From assembly GCA_964493695.1 (NCBI GenBank), contig CAZBPG010000005.1:1-64000 (forward strand): a stretch of 64,000 bases of DNA. Direction: 5' to 3'. Source of the stretch: Bog-950 sp964493695. Its GTDB lineage: Bacteria; Bacteroidota; Bacteroidia; Chitinophagales; LD1. Positions 1-8,304 of this stretch are shown piece after piece. The notes beneath the pieces were generated by a model. It saw nothing but the letters and a program-made list of their open reading frames with translations. It searched no databases and was not told the origin of the DNA. How positions within the stretch are numbered: the stretch's first letter is position 1; every line of letters starts with the position of its first letter. A program made the position numbers and the translations under genes.

Positions 1-1
1 G

Positions 2-191
2 CTCCGTAAGAGTTACGGAAGCAATCCATCATCCTGAACTCTCTCCGTAAGAGTTATGGAAGCAATCCATCGGCTTGAACTCCTTCCGTAAGAGCTACGG
101 AAGCAATTCATCAGCTTGAACTCACTCCGTAAGAGTTATGGGAGCAATCCATCAGCTTGAACTCCTTCCGTAAGAGTTACGGAAGCAATCC
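2..191. repeat. Array A: five 41-bp hairpin repeats
   Basis: Five units begin at 2, 43, 84, 125 and 166, each exactly 41 bp after the last. Each starts with a small inverted repeat, TCCGTAA-GAG-TTACGGA (7-bp stem, 3-nt loop), followed by a conserved linker reading roughly CAATCCATCAGCTTGAACT. Several differences (C to T in the right arm of copies 2 and 4) keep a G-U pair, so hairpin potential is partly retained. The array starts at the window edge and may extend further left. The linkers are conserved between units, which excludes CRISPR. The period is not a multiple of three, so it is unlikely to be coding. Function unknown. Confidence 0.9.
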
Positions 192-434
192 GTTGTGATG
201 AATCAGGCCTGTAATACTTACGTTAGTTCCGGATAACAATAAGCGGAAGAAAGAATCATGTTGTTTTGCATGATATGAGCCACAGGAAGCAGTGGTTGTT
301 GTTTCCCAAATAATACCCCCCAAATTTTCACTAATTATAAGCAGCCTTTAAATGAGGCATATCATTTTTTGTTTTGAGGTTGCTCATTGCAAGGCAGGCT
401 CATTTAAAGCACGTTTGCACTAAAATCAAACAAC
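192..434. other. Intergenic stretch, no gene seen
   Basis: Non-coding-looking sequence between array A and the lipoprotein gene. All frames are short. It presumably holds the promoter of the downstream gene, but I see no convincing -33/-7 pair. Confidence 0.5.
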
Positions 435-1157
435 ATGAAACCAATGCAAACTATGCTAAAGAAGGCCATTGCGCTTTCGCTTTTCTTAATCGTGTTATTC
501 AGTGTAAACTCCTGTAAAAAGAATAACGACCCGAATGTGTTGGGCGGAGAAACCAATATTCCGCTTACGCAAAAGGATAGTGTAACCAGTATCTATTTTA
601 CTGTTTACGGAGGCACCAGTCTGCCGGGTGCTACTGTTAAGGTGGTGAGCAACGATAATGGAATGGTTACTTATGGTGCCACCGTTGACCTGAATGCTTA
701 TCCTGATTCGGTGGTGAACAGTTTGGCTACGATGGTTCCGCAGTTGATTGCGTACTACAATCCGAAAGACGTTACCTGGAGTATTTCTCCATCGGGGGTG
801 CTTTCTGTTCAGTTTACTCTGAAGATAACTTCGGAAGGAATGCAGAACTATTTTATAGATGGACAACCCTGGACGGTTAAGTATGCCGACCCGGTGGGAA
901 CCAATTATACAGTAACCCGCGATAATGGCGATGTGCTTACTGCTACCGTTACCGAAAAAACCGGTGCCGATGACTGGCCTTACGGTTTTATGATGATTAA
1001 AACCAGCAAGGTGGAATTTACCGCACCTGCAGGTGACCCGGTGCTAAGCAAAGCTTCTTTCCGCGTTAACCATAAATTCGGGTTGGTGTATTTAAAAGCC
1101 GAAGGCAAAGACGGCCGTATACTTGAAATTGATTTGTTCCCCTGGTTTTTATTGTAA
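435..1157 (+). CDS. Hypothetical lipoprotein
   Basis: A 240-residue protein with a basic N-terminus, a hydrophobic stretch at about residues 9-24 and a lipobox-like SVNSC followed by KK, so it is probably a lipoprotein processed by signal peptidase II and held in the periplasm or outer membrane. The mature part is rich in Thr, Val and Gly with alternating polar and hydrophobic residues, suggesting beta structure. I recognise no catalytic motif or named family. The start could equally be Met4 or Met7, as no strong ribosome binding site decides it. The gene is monocistronic: array A lies upstream and a bidirectional terminator downstream. Confidence 0.75.
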   Translation: MKPMQTMLKKAIALSLFLIVLFSVNSCKKNNDPNVLGGETNIPLTQKDSVTSIYFTVYGGTSLPGATVKVVSNDNGMVTYGATVDLNAYPDSVVNSLATMVPQLIAYYNPKDVTWSISPSGVLSVQFTLKITSEGMQNYFIDGQPWTVKYADPVGTNYTVTRDNGDVLTATVTEKTGADDWPYGFMMIKTSKVEFTAPAGDPVLSKASFRVNHKFGLVYLKAEGKDGRILEIDLFPWFLL

Positions 1158-1173
1158 GAAGCGTAATGAAATG

Positions 1174-1211
1174 AAAGCCTGCCGGAGTTTACAAACTCCG
1201 GCAGGCTTTTT
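1174..1211. terminator. Bidirectional Rho-independent terminator
   Basis: A long inverted repeat, AAGCCTGCCGGAGTTT-ACA-AACTCCGGCAGGCTT, is followed by T residues on the plus strand and preceded by A residues. It lies between the convergent lipoprotein and MgtC genes and would stop both transcripts. Confidence 0.9.
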
Positions 1212-1845
1212 ATTCATCAAATGATTTCACTTTGCTGGCAGTTACCAGGTAATCGTTTAACCGGTCGAGCTCGGTTTGGCTTCCGGCTACATTGTAATAA
1301 AAAATTACATCCTGATCGGTGCGCACATTCCGTTTTACCTTGAAGTTAAGTTTCAGCGTACTGAGCCGCTCTTCCAGCAGGCTTCTCTCGGTTAGATAAT
1401 CGTTTTGATGAAACACAATGCGATATGTTTTTACCTGATGAAAGCTGTCAATCAGGTCCTGCACCTTTTCAAACAGGGCAAGAATAATCATGGTAAGAAG
1501 CAGAGTAAACGAAGCAATGGCATAGCTGCCGAACCCCAGTGCCATGCCCACGGCAGCAGCAATCCAGATAGATGCGGCTGTGGTTAAGCCGGATACGGCA
1601 AAGCCGTCTTTAAAAATTACACCGGCACCAATAAAACCTATACCGGTAACAATCTGCGCGGCAATACGGTCGTCACTTAAACGCGAAGCGGTATTCATGG
1701 AAAGAATAGTAAAGAGGGTAGAGCCGAGCGTGATCAGCGTAATTGTTCTGAAACCCGCTGCTTTACTCCGGTATTCTCTCTCAAAACCAATAATCGCACC
1801 GAAGAGAAGCGACAGGCCGAGTTGTAAAAAAACTTCGTTGTTCAT
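1210..1845 (-). CDS. MgtC/SapB family membrane protein
   Basis: An inner-membrane protein of about 211 residues. The N-terminal half shows the MgtC pattern: a first helix ending in GFEREYR, then TITLITLGS, a glycine-rich GIGFIGAGVIF helix, and two more helices ending near residue 130. The C-terminal 70 residues are soluble and ACT-like. MgtC proteins are linked to growth at low magnesium and, in some bacteria, to inhibition of ATP synthase; the role here is unknown. I chose the ATG at 1845 (MNNEVFLQ) over one six codons upstream because the family's first helix starts directly after it. It converges with the lipoprotein gene through a shared terminator. Confidence 0.85.
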   Translation of the reverse strand: MNNEVFLQLGLSLLFGAIIGFEREYRSKAAGFRTITLITLGSTLFTILSMNTASRLSDDRIAAQIVTGIGFIGAGVIFKDGFAVSGLTTAASIWIAAAVGMALGFGSYAIASFTLLLTMIILALFEKVQDLIDSFHQVKTYRIVFHQNDYLTERSLLEERLSTLKLNFKVKRNVRTDQDVIFYYNVAGSQTELDRLNDYLVTASKVKSFDE

Positions 1846-1903
1846 AAAGCTAAAAATAAACATTTACCTAAAGTAGTAGCAGAAGATGGAATGAAATTGC
1901 TCA

Positions 1904-2548
1904 TTACTCTTTCGGCAGTTCCGGCAGATTGTTATGGTTAGTGTGCTTCACCCGCGTCCAGAATGTTTCGCGCTTGTTGAGTGGAACAAAATCTTTTACA
2001 AAAGCCGGAGAAGGGTCTATGGCAGGCACCGGTAAGTAAAGTTTTTTGAGTGAGTCAACAGCTATGGGCAGTATGCCCATTTCGGGCAGATTGGTTTCTA
2101 TAAAGCCCTCTAAGAAAAATGCCTGGTAAGGGTCGGCTGCCAGCGCCACTTTTTTAAAACCCAGTTTCTGTGCCATCAGCCAGCTGTAGTAAACATTCTC
2201 TTTGCCATGCTCGGCTTTGGTTTCGGCAAATACATTTTGCGCGGGTACGCCCATGGCCTCGGCAATCAGTTTCATGGTTTGCCCTTCTACATAAGGCGAG
2301 TAACAGGCGTTTCCCGAAAAAATGATGTTCCTGGTAACACCGCGGTCGTACAACATCTTGGCCCAAATGATACGTGCATTAAAACCACTGGTTTGCTGCA
2401 AGAGGGTATCATACTTTATACCGGGAACAATCACCGCATCGTAAGGTGCTTTTGGAAGAAACTCGTTAGTCATGCGGGTGGCAATCTTTTTTACGTTGCA
2501 TCCGCAGATAAAAACAATCAGGAGTAGTACAGGTAAGTTTTTCATCAT
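1904..2548 (-). CDS. YdcF/DUF218-family lipoprotein
   Basis: A 214-residue protein with a hydrophobic signal sequence ending in a lipobox (FICGCN), so probably lipid-anchored. The body matches the DUF218/YdcF fold: AVIVPG near the start of the domain, a RIIWAKMLYDRG helix, IIFSGNA, an AMGVPAQNV segment and an ETKAEHGKEN region typical of the family. YdcF-like proteins (including SanA and ElyC) are associated with envelope integrity; no reaction is firmly assigned. The stop of the upstream DEAD-box helicase gene lies 3 nt before this start, so the two are probably co-transcribed. Confidence 0.75.
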   Translation of the reverse strand: MMKNLPVLLLIVFICGCNVKKIATRMTNEFLPKAPYDAVIVPGIKYDTLLQQTSGFNARIIWAKMLYDRGVTRNIIFSGNACYSPYVEGQTMKLIAEAMGVPAQNVFAETKAEHGKENVYYSWLMAQKLGFKKVALAADPYQAFFLEGFIETNLPEMGILPIAVDSLKKLYLPVPAIDPSPAFVKDFVPLNKRETFWTRVKHTNHNNLPELPKE

Positions 2549-2551
2549 CAG

Positions 2552-3892
2552 TTACTTTTTTCGTTTTGGTTTTTGTCCGCGCGTTTTAGGCTTTCCGTAC
2601 TTTTCACGTAGCCGGTCGGCACGGGTTATCTTAGGTCCGTTTACTTTTTTGTTCTTGTCAATCTTTTCGTGAAAAGCCGCACCGGTTGGTCCTTTGCGCG
2701 GGGCTTTCAAATCCATATTGGGCTGGTACACCTTGGGCATTTCATCGCGGGTAAGTTCGGTGGAAATTTCAAGTTCTTCAGGCAAATCAATCACCGGAAT
2801 CTGGTAATTCATCAGCGTTTCAATCCGGTTGCGCCCCTCCGCATCTTTAGGGGTAATAAAAGCAATGGCAATTCCTTTTTTATCGGCACGCCCTGTTCTG
2901 CCTATCCGGTGAATGTAGTTCTCCGGCATTTCGGGCAAATCGAAATTGATAACGTGGGTTACTTCCGAAATGTCAATACCGCGGGCTACAATATCGGTGG
3001 CAATCAAAACTTTGTAAGCACCGGCATGAAACTGCCGTACGGTTTCAAACCGGTGGTTCTGCGATTTGTTGGAATGGATAATACCGGTTTGCCCTGCAAA
3101 GTTTGATTCAAGTTGTTCGAAAACTTCATCGGCTAATTTTTTGGTGGCAGCGAAAACCAACACCTTGGTCATGGTCGTATCTTTCAGCAAAATACGCAGC
3201 AGATTTATCTTGGTATAAAAATTAGGAACCTCATAGGCCGATTGCAGAATATTGGTGAGCGGGGTACCGGTGGGCGCGGCTTCAATCTTTAATGGCTGAT
3301 TAAAGAAATCGCGAATCAGCACTTCCACATCATCCGTCATGGTGGCAGAGAACATAATGTTCTGCCGTTTGAGCGGCAGCAAATCAAGAATCAGTTTCAG
3401 TTGTGCGCGAAAACCAAGGTCCATCATTTCATCTACTTCATCTATCACCAATTTTTTAATGGCCTTTAATTTCAGCACTCCTTTCAGCGAAAGGTCGATC
3501 AGTCTGCCCGGTGTGGCTACAATGGCATCGGCCCCCTGCATTACCTCGGCAATTTGCGTGTTGATGTTGGTGCCACCGTAAACCCCGACTGCTGTAAACG
3601 AATTGTATTTACACAGCTTCTTGATTTCTTCCAGCACCTGCACTACCAACTCGCGGGTGGGTACAAGAATTAAAATCTGCGGCACTTTGTCTTTCGAAAA
3701 TTTCCATTGACGAATGCAGGGGAGGAGATAAGCAAATGTTTTACCGGTACCGGTTTGTGCTATGCCCACTACATCGCGCCCGCTCATCACTACCGGAAAA
3801 GCCCTTTCCTGAATAGTAGTGGCACGGGTATAACCTAAATCGCCCAGCGCATTCAAAAGCGGAGTGCTCAGGTTCAGTTCATCAAAATTCAT
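2552..3892 (-). CDS. DEAD-box RNA helicase with a DEVD motif
   Basis: A 446-residue ATP-dependent RNA helicase with two RecA domains. Visible motifs are a Q motif (TTIQ near residue 26), motif I AQTGTGKT (45-52), motif II DEVD (151-154) in place of DEAD, motif III SAT (182-184), ARGID (303-307) and motif VI HRIGRTGR (328-335). A lysine-rich tail of about 60 residues follows, as in RhlE-like helicases that bind rRNA or cold-stressed mRNA. It is the first gene of a minus-strand pair with the YdcF-like lipoprotein and is divergent from rluF. A -7-like TACATTTA on the minus strand lies at 3909-3916. Confidence 0.9.
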   Translation of the reverse strand: MNFDELNLSTPLLNALGDLGYTRATTIQERAFPVVMSGRDVVGIAQTGTGKTFAYLLPCIRQWKFSKDKVPQILILVPTRELVVQVLEEIKKLCKYNSFTAVGVYGGTNINTQIAEVMQGADAIVATPGRLIDLSLKGVLKLKAIKKLVIDEVDEMMDLGFRAQLKLILDLLPLKRQNIMFSATMTDDVEVLIRDFFNQPLKIEAAPTGTPLTNILQSAYEVPNFYTKINLLRILLKDTTMTKVLVFAATKKLADEVFEQLESNFAGQTGIIHSNKSQNHRFETVRQFHAGAYKVLIATDIVARGIDISEVTHVINFDLPEMPENYIHRIGRTGRADKKGIAIAFITPKDAEGRNRIETLMNYQIPVIDLPEELEISTELTRDEMPKVYQPNMDLKAPRKGPTGAAFHEKIDKNKKVNGPKITRADRLREKYGKPKTRGQKPKRKK

Positions 3893-3959
3893 CAGCCTTT
3901 ATTTGGGGTAAATGTAGCTTACATAGACAAAAAGAATGCTGAAGTTTTAAATTCACCGC

Positions 3960-4712
3960 GTGCAGGAAGGAATCCAGCTTAATAAATACATCAGTTCGTC
4001 CGGCTTTTGTTCGCGCAGAGAGGCGGATAGATATATTGAGGATGGACGCGTTACTATCAATGATGAAACTGCTTTGCCTGCTGCGCGAGTAAATGCAGGC
4101 GATGTGGTAGCGGTAGATGGCGAGCGAATTAAAATCAGCCGCAAGCAGAGTTTGTATATCGCTTTTAATAAGCCTAAAGGTGTAACCAGCACCACCGACC
4201 CGAATGATAGAAGCAACATCATCTACTTTATCAATCACCCGAAACGGATTTTTCCAATAGGTAGATTAGATAAAGATTCGGAAGGATTGATTCTGCTCAC
4301 TAACGATGGAGATATCGTCAACAAGATTCTTCGTGCCGGGAATGAGCACGAAAAAGAATACATCGTTACTGTAAACAAAGCTATAACGCCTGAATTTATA
4401 AAACGAATGAGTAACGGCTTACCAGTGCTTGGCGAAAAAACAAAACCATGTGTGGTGCGTCAACTCGGCAATCGCAGTTTTAAAATAATACTTACTCAGG
4501 GGCTGAACAGACAGATAAGACGTATGTGCGAGTATCTTGAATATGACGTAATGACACTCAAGCGTATTCGTGTAATGAACATCACTTTAGGCAGTTTACC
4601 GTTAGGTAAATGGCGCAACCTCTCTTTTGCCGAAGCCGAAGAAATAAACAGAATGGTATCCGGTTCCCTTAAAACCGAAGAAGCATCATCCCGGAAAAAG
4701 AAAAGGGGATAA
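3960..4712 (+). CDS. rluF: 23S rRNA pseudouridine synthase RluF
   Basis: A 250-residue RsuA/RluB/E/F-type enzyme that isomerises uridine in 23S rRNA. An S4 RNA-binding domain (LNKYISSSGFCSRREADRYI) occupies about residues 6-65. The catalytic domain has GRLDKDSEGL, with the catalytic Asp in GRLD, followed by LLTNDGD and RAGNEHEKEY, the pattern of the RluF subgroup. QGLNRQIRRM is the conserved C-terminal motif. The start is GTG at 3960; no ATG is placed to include the S4 domain. The protein ends in a lysine/arginine tail at an A-rich tract. It converges with the SUMF1-like gene. Confidence 0.9.
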   Translation: MQEGIQLNKYISSSGFCSRREADRYIEDGRVTINDETALPAARVNAGDVVAVDGERIKISRKQSLYIAFNKPKGVTSTTDPNDRSNIIYFINHPKRIFPIGRLDKDSEGLILLTNDGDIVNKILRAGNEHEKEYIVTVNKAITPEFIKRMSNGLPVLGEKTKPCVVRQLGNRSFKIILTQGLNRQIRRMCEYLEYDVMTLKRIRVMNITLGSLPLGKWRNLSFAEAEEINRMVSGSLKTEEASSRKKKRG

Positions 4713-4852
4713 ACTTAATCTCTCCCGAACATCAGTGGTTTAAGTCTCCGGTTGAAAGGCGTAACCTATCGCCACAACAAAAACTACAACTGAGCAAGAG
4801 AAAGGGGCAAACCAATGAAGTAGCTAGGGATGTGTATCGGAAAGTAAAGTTG
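4713..4852. other. Intergenic stretch between convergent genes
   Basis: Between the 3' ends of rluF and the SUMF1-like gene. There is no terminator hairpin or repeat. One forward frame, shifted from the rluF frame, stays open through the region with a basic, plausible-looking translation (for example EHQWFKSPVERRNLSPQQ). It has no start codon and could be a frameshifted tail of rluF or chance. Confidence 0.4.
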
Positions 4853-5692
4853 CTATTCTTTCACAAGTCTGAAACCCACATCATCATCGCGCGCGTCCGG
4901 AGGATAGCGGTCACGGTTAACTACGCGACAATCTTTCGCTTCGCTCCACCAGGAACCGCCACGGCAGGCACGGTATGAGTCTCTTCCCGGACCGGTAGGG
5001 TTATCTGACGGACTTTTGCTGTAATACTTATCATCAAACCAGTCGTTGCACCATTGCCAAACGTTTCCGCTCATATCGTACAGGCCTAACTCGTTTGGTA
5101 ATTTTTTGCCTACCGGATGAGATTCTTTTCCGCTGTTGCTTTCGTACCAGGCAACCAAATCCAGATTATTTCCTCCTGCATACTTGTAGCCATGTCCTCT
5201 GTTTCCCCCTCCCGCTGCATATTCCCATTCTGCCTCTGTGGGCAAACGGTAGTACCTGCCGGTCAATTGGTTCAGGATATTAACAAACATCTGCGCATCA
5301 TACCAACTTACCGTTTCCACCGGGCACTCGGGGCAATCTTTCGAAAACCATGGCTTAGTACCAACAATTGTTTCCCATTCTTTTTGTGTTACCGGATATT
5401 TCGCCATGTAAAAGTTGCTGATAACAACTGTATGAGCCGGCTTCTCCCAATAGTAACATGAAGTATCTTTCTCCTCATTACATCCCATGGAAAAGCTTCC
5501 GCCTTCTACCTTTATCATTTTATTATCAATTGCCTGAATAACCTCTGCCATAGATGGCTTAATGGCTGAATTGATTTTTGCTGTAGCTTTTTTGTATACA
5601 CTACTATCGCTTGTACTTGCTGTAGCTTTTACCTGGGCCTGCAAAGGCACGGCAAAAAACAGAACGGCTATAAAAAGAAAAACATTTTTCAT
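4853..5692 (-). CDS. Secreted SUMF1-like (formylglycine-enzyme fold) protein
   Basis: A 279-residue protein with a signal peptide (cleavage near residue 20, LQAQ) and one SUMF1/FGE-sulfatase domain from about residue 58 to the end. Typical motifs are GGSFSMGC, PVTQKEW, LPTEAEWEYAA, LGLYDMSGNVWQW and RGGSW near the C-terminus. In true formylglycine-generating enzymes two cysteines five apart follow the GGS motif. Here the first aligned position is Ser250 and only Cys255 is present, so it is probably not a sulfatase-activating oxidase; many Bacteroidota paralogues of this fold are structural or binding proteins. Monocistronic on the minus strand. Confidence 0.85.
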   Translation of the reverse strand: MKNVFLFIAVLFFAVPLQAQVKATASTSDSSVYKKATAKINSAIKPSMAEVIQAIDNKMIKVEGGSFSMGCNEEKDTSCYYWEKPAHTVVISNFYMAKYPVTQKEWETIVGTKPWFSKDCPECPVETVSWYDAQMFVNILNQLTGRYYRLPTEAEWEYAAGGGNRGHGYKYAGGNNLDLVAWYESNSGKESHPVGKKLPNELGLYDMSGNVWQWCNDWFDDKYYSKSPSDNPTGPGRDSYRACRGGSWWSEAKDCRVVNRDRYPPDARDDDVGFRLVKE

Positions 5693-6035
5693 GTGCTAAA
5701 AATTTGTTTTAAGAGCAAGGAAGTCAGGGCTCTGATTGGTTTTTGAATAATCGCTTTACTTCCTGCTGTGTAAATATAAAATTCATGCCAGACCTTTTAC
5801 AACGGTAACAATATCTTCTATAAACTGCCTTATACGGTGATTCGTTTAAGAAGTTCAAAGTTACTCAGTTAGCATTACTGCGACCGGTTTCTGCTGAAAA
5901 GCTATACAAATTTATTCCTGTAGTATACAATTTTCATCAAACAGATACCGCATTGGGCAACCTATTTAAAGCATTGACGTAAAAACAGGTTGATATGGTA
6001 TTTAGATTTCATTTCTCTACAAAACAAAGCACGAT
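5693..6035. other. Intergenic region of about 340 bp
   Basis: Lies between two divergent genes. It contains a weak minus-strand -7-like element (TATATTTA, 5771-5778) that could serve the SUMF1-like gene, and a possible coding remnant listed separately. I see no terminator, repeat array or RNA gene. Confidence 0.5.
5824..5982 (+). pseudogene. Possible 3' remnant of a decayed gene
   Basis: One forward frame is open for 52 codons and ends in TAA at 5980-5982. Its translation looks protein-like (for example KLYKFIPVVYNFHQTDTALG). There is no start codon, and stops lie immediately upstream. This fits the tail of a degraded gene but could be chance; I do not recognise a family. Confidence 0.2.
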
Positions 6036-6662
6036 ATGAATCAGGAAGTAACGGAGGAATCAGGCATGCTTGGGCAGGAGCCTGAGATATGCATCTGGAT
6101 AGATAAATACGATGACGTGTTTTCCGAATTTGATTCGCGTCCGTTTTCTGACCGGGCACTTTCCGATGATTTTTTGAGAGAGGTTCGTAAAATGACCAGC
6201 GAGAAATCGAAGGGTGAAATACGATTGAAATTCCACGTAATGGATGACCAGCGGAATCCTGAATCTGAGTCCATCATCTTAAACAATCTTAACAAACACT
6301 TCCGTCACATTGCAGATGAACTCAAAGTTGAACAGCGTGAAACCCTGAAAAGAGGATACCTGTTTATGGGATTCGGTTCGTTGCTCATTCTGGGAATATT
6401 CTTTTTGACTACCATATCAGAGACTGCCAAGTATTTAGATGGTATCATTCTACTGCTTGAACCGGTTGGCTGGTTTACTACCTGGACAGGTCTTGATTAT
6501 GTGTTCCAGATTTCGCGCAAAGAAAAATCCTCTATTGACTTCAATTCGAAGATGGCACAGGCAAAAATTGCGTTCTCTTCTTTTGATGCAGCACAGGATG
6601 CTACCGGTTCAAGACAGAAGACGGTTATTCCGCTTGATAATCAGAATTTACGCGTGGCCTAA
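6036..6662 (+). CDS. Hypothetical two-helix membrane protein
   Basis: A 208-residue protein. The first 110 residues are charged and presumably cytoplasmic (IDKYDDVFSEFD, then RALSDDFLREV), followed by two hydrophobic segments at about 110-127 and 133-155, then a short Ser/Ala/Lys-rich C-terminal tail. I know no function for it. It is preceded by a gene-poor stretch and followed 55 bp later by the thioredoxin-domain gene on the same strand, which appears to have its own promoter. Confidence 0.7.
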   Translation: MNQEVTEESGMLGQEPEICIWIDKYDDVFSEFDSRPFSDRALSDDFLREVRKMTSEKSKGEIRLKFHVMDDQRNPESESIILNNLNKHFRHIADELKVEQRETLKRGYLFMGFGSLLILGIFFLTTISETAKYLDGIILLLEPVGWFTTWTGLDYVFQISRKEKSSIDFNSKMAQAKIAFSSFDAAQDATGSRQKTVIPLDNQNLRVA

Positions 6663-6705
6663 TTCAATTTTGGGTTTCTTCACAACCTTACTTCCCATTT
6701 CCTTT

Positions 6706-6713
6706 TATTTTCG
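6706..6713 (+). promoter_or_regulatory. -7 element TATTTTCG close to a start codon
   Basis: TATTTTCG resembles the Bacteroidota -7 consensus TAnnTTTG. Only four bases (GGGC) separate it from the ATG at 6718, so transcription would begin at or next to the start codon, giving a leaderless or near-leaderless mRNA. No clear TTG box lies at the usual distance. Confidence 0.4.
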
Positions 6714-6717
6714 GGGC

Positions 6718-7761
6718 ATGAAAAAATTCGTTGCCGCAAGTTTCTTGCTGTTACTCATCATAAAATTTTCAACAGCACAACAACCCGATGCGGAAGGCAG
6801 TTTGGTAAAATGGATGACGCTGAAGGAGGCAATGGAAAAAACCAAAACCGTTCCCCGGCCTATCATCATGGATTTTTACACCGACTGGTGCGGCTGGTGT
6901 AAGAAGATGATGGCAAGCACTTACGCCAACCCGGCTCTTGCCCAGTACATCAATCAGAATTTTTATCCGGTAAAGTTTAACGCAGAAACTAAGGACACTG
7001 TAGAATATCTCGGTGAAAAGTACGGACCGCTTGGAGTTGGTCAGCGAACTACTAATGCGCTTTCGGTAAAACTGCTCCAGAACAAACTGATGTATCCTAC
7101 TACACTTTTCATGAACAACTTCGATAAGCAGAAAAACGAATTTGCTTTCAGCATGTTGGCACAGGGCTATCTCGACAACCAAAAAATAGAACCCATGCTG
7201 GTGTTTACGCTCGAAAACGTTTTTCGCAACTGCGGGTACGATGATTATAAAGAACAATTCGACAAGGCTTTTTTCGATACTACCATTAATCAAAAAATAA
7301 AGGATTTAAAATGGCTTACTCCCAAAGAGTCGTTCAACTCAACTCAGGCGCACAAGAAAAAAACATTGGTGTTCATCAACACCGATTGGTGTAACGCCTG
7401 CAAAGTGATGAAACGCGCCTCCTTTATTGATACATCTCTTGCAGATTATGTGAAAGAAAAATTCGACCTGGTTGATTTTAATCCGGAGATAACCGATTCG
7501 CTTCGGTTTATGGGAATGACTTTTGGAAATCCGCGAACGCAGCAAATGCCTTTTCATCAACTTACTTTTGCGTTGTCAAAAAACAATTTCATTCTGCCTA
7601 CACTTGCCGTGCTGGACGAAAACATGCAATTACTGGATGCCATTTCATTTTATATTCAACCCGCCTTCCTTAAAGATGTCACTCATTATTATGGTGATGA
7701 GATTTATAAGAAGAAACAATGGAAGGATTACATTGAAGAAATTAAAAAGAAGGGAAACTGA
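6718..7761 (+). CDS. Secreted protein with two thioredoxin domains
   Basis: A 347-residue protein with a signal peptide (residues 1-20, ending FSTAQ) and two tandem thioredoxin-like domains. The first has CGWC at 58-61 and a cis-proline-type YPTTLF near 127; the second has CNAC at 225-228 and LPTLAVLD about 75 residues later. Both resemble the thioredoxin_7/DUF255-type domains common in the Bacteroidota periplasm, so thiol-disulfide exchange there is likely. Longer in-frame starts from 6439 overlap the previous gene and lack a signal peptide, so I chose the ATG at 6718. Confidence 0.85.
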   Translation: MKKFVAASFLLLLIIKFSTAQQPDAEGSLVKWMTLKEAMEKTKTVPRPIIMDFYTDWCGWCKKMMASTYANPALAQYINQNFYPVKFNAETKDTVEYLGEKYGPLGVGQRTTNALSVKLLQNKLMYPTTLFMNNFDKQKNEFAFSMLAQGYLDNQKIEPMLVFTLENVFRNCGYDDYKEQFDKAFFDTTINQKIKDLKWLTPKESFNSTQAHKKKTLVFINTDWCNACKVMKRASFIDTSLADYVKEKFDLVDFNPEITDSLRFMGMTFGNPRTQQMPFHQLTFALSKNNFILPTLAVLDENMQLLDAISFYIQPAFLKDVTHYYGDEIYKKKQWKDYIEEIKKKGN

Positions 7762-7821
7762 GGTTGGGGAGTTTTACAATTCTGTGACACTAATATTCCG
7801 AATCATTTCTATGTTTGAAAA

Positions 7822-8253
7822 ATGAAGCATCTTCTTTTCCTAATTCTGTTTTCAGCCTTCGCAACAGTTGTTTCGGCACAAACCGATTCTACCGCTGTAA
7901 AAAAAACACCCCGCACTTATACTCACCGCGATTCGGTTTACATTGCTAAACTAAACAGCAACGGCAACCTGATGATAGCGGCAGGCGTTGGCCTGTGCGG
8001 CATTGGCGGTTATCTGGTTTATCAGGGGCATAATGTTTATACAACCAAATCGGCTACAGCCGGTGAAAATGAACGCAACCGAAAGCAGGGGACAATTTAT
8101 TATGTAGCAGCCGGTGTGGGTATTGCCGCTGGAATTATTCTTACTGCACTTGGAGCGAAAAACAAGGTTGAATTCAAACAACGTAAACGTGTGATGGAAA
8201 TGCAATCGGGAATACTTGATAACGGGAGATTGGGTCTGGCACTCAACTTTTAA
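7822..8253 (+). CDS. Small hypothetical membrane protein
   Basis: A 143-residue protein with a signal peptide (ending VSAQT near residue 21), a charged stretch, and two glycine-rich hydrophobic segments (about 50-68 and 92-110), so probably an envelope membrane protein. No family recognised. It follows the thioredoxin-domain gene by 60 bp on the same strand and precedes gltA, which seems to have its own promoter. Confidence 0.7.
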   Translation: MKHLLFLILFSAFATVVSAQTDSTAVKKTPRTYTHRDSVYIAKLNSNGNLMIAAGVGLCGIGGYLVYQGHNVYTTKSATAGENERNRKQGTIYYVAAGVGIAAGIILTALGAKNKVEFKQRKRVMEMQSGILDNGRLGLALNF

Positions 8254-8304
8254 AATGACCCACACCAACAGGTTTCTGCCGCTTTCTTCTTTTCGCTCTT
8301 TTAT

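Noticed and set aside
6439..6717. Long N-terminal extension of the double-thioredoxin protein
   Set aside because: It overlaps the previous gene and places the signal peptide inside the protein. The ATG at 6718 fits both the signal peptide and the -7 element.
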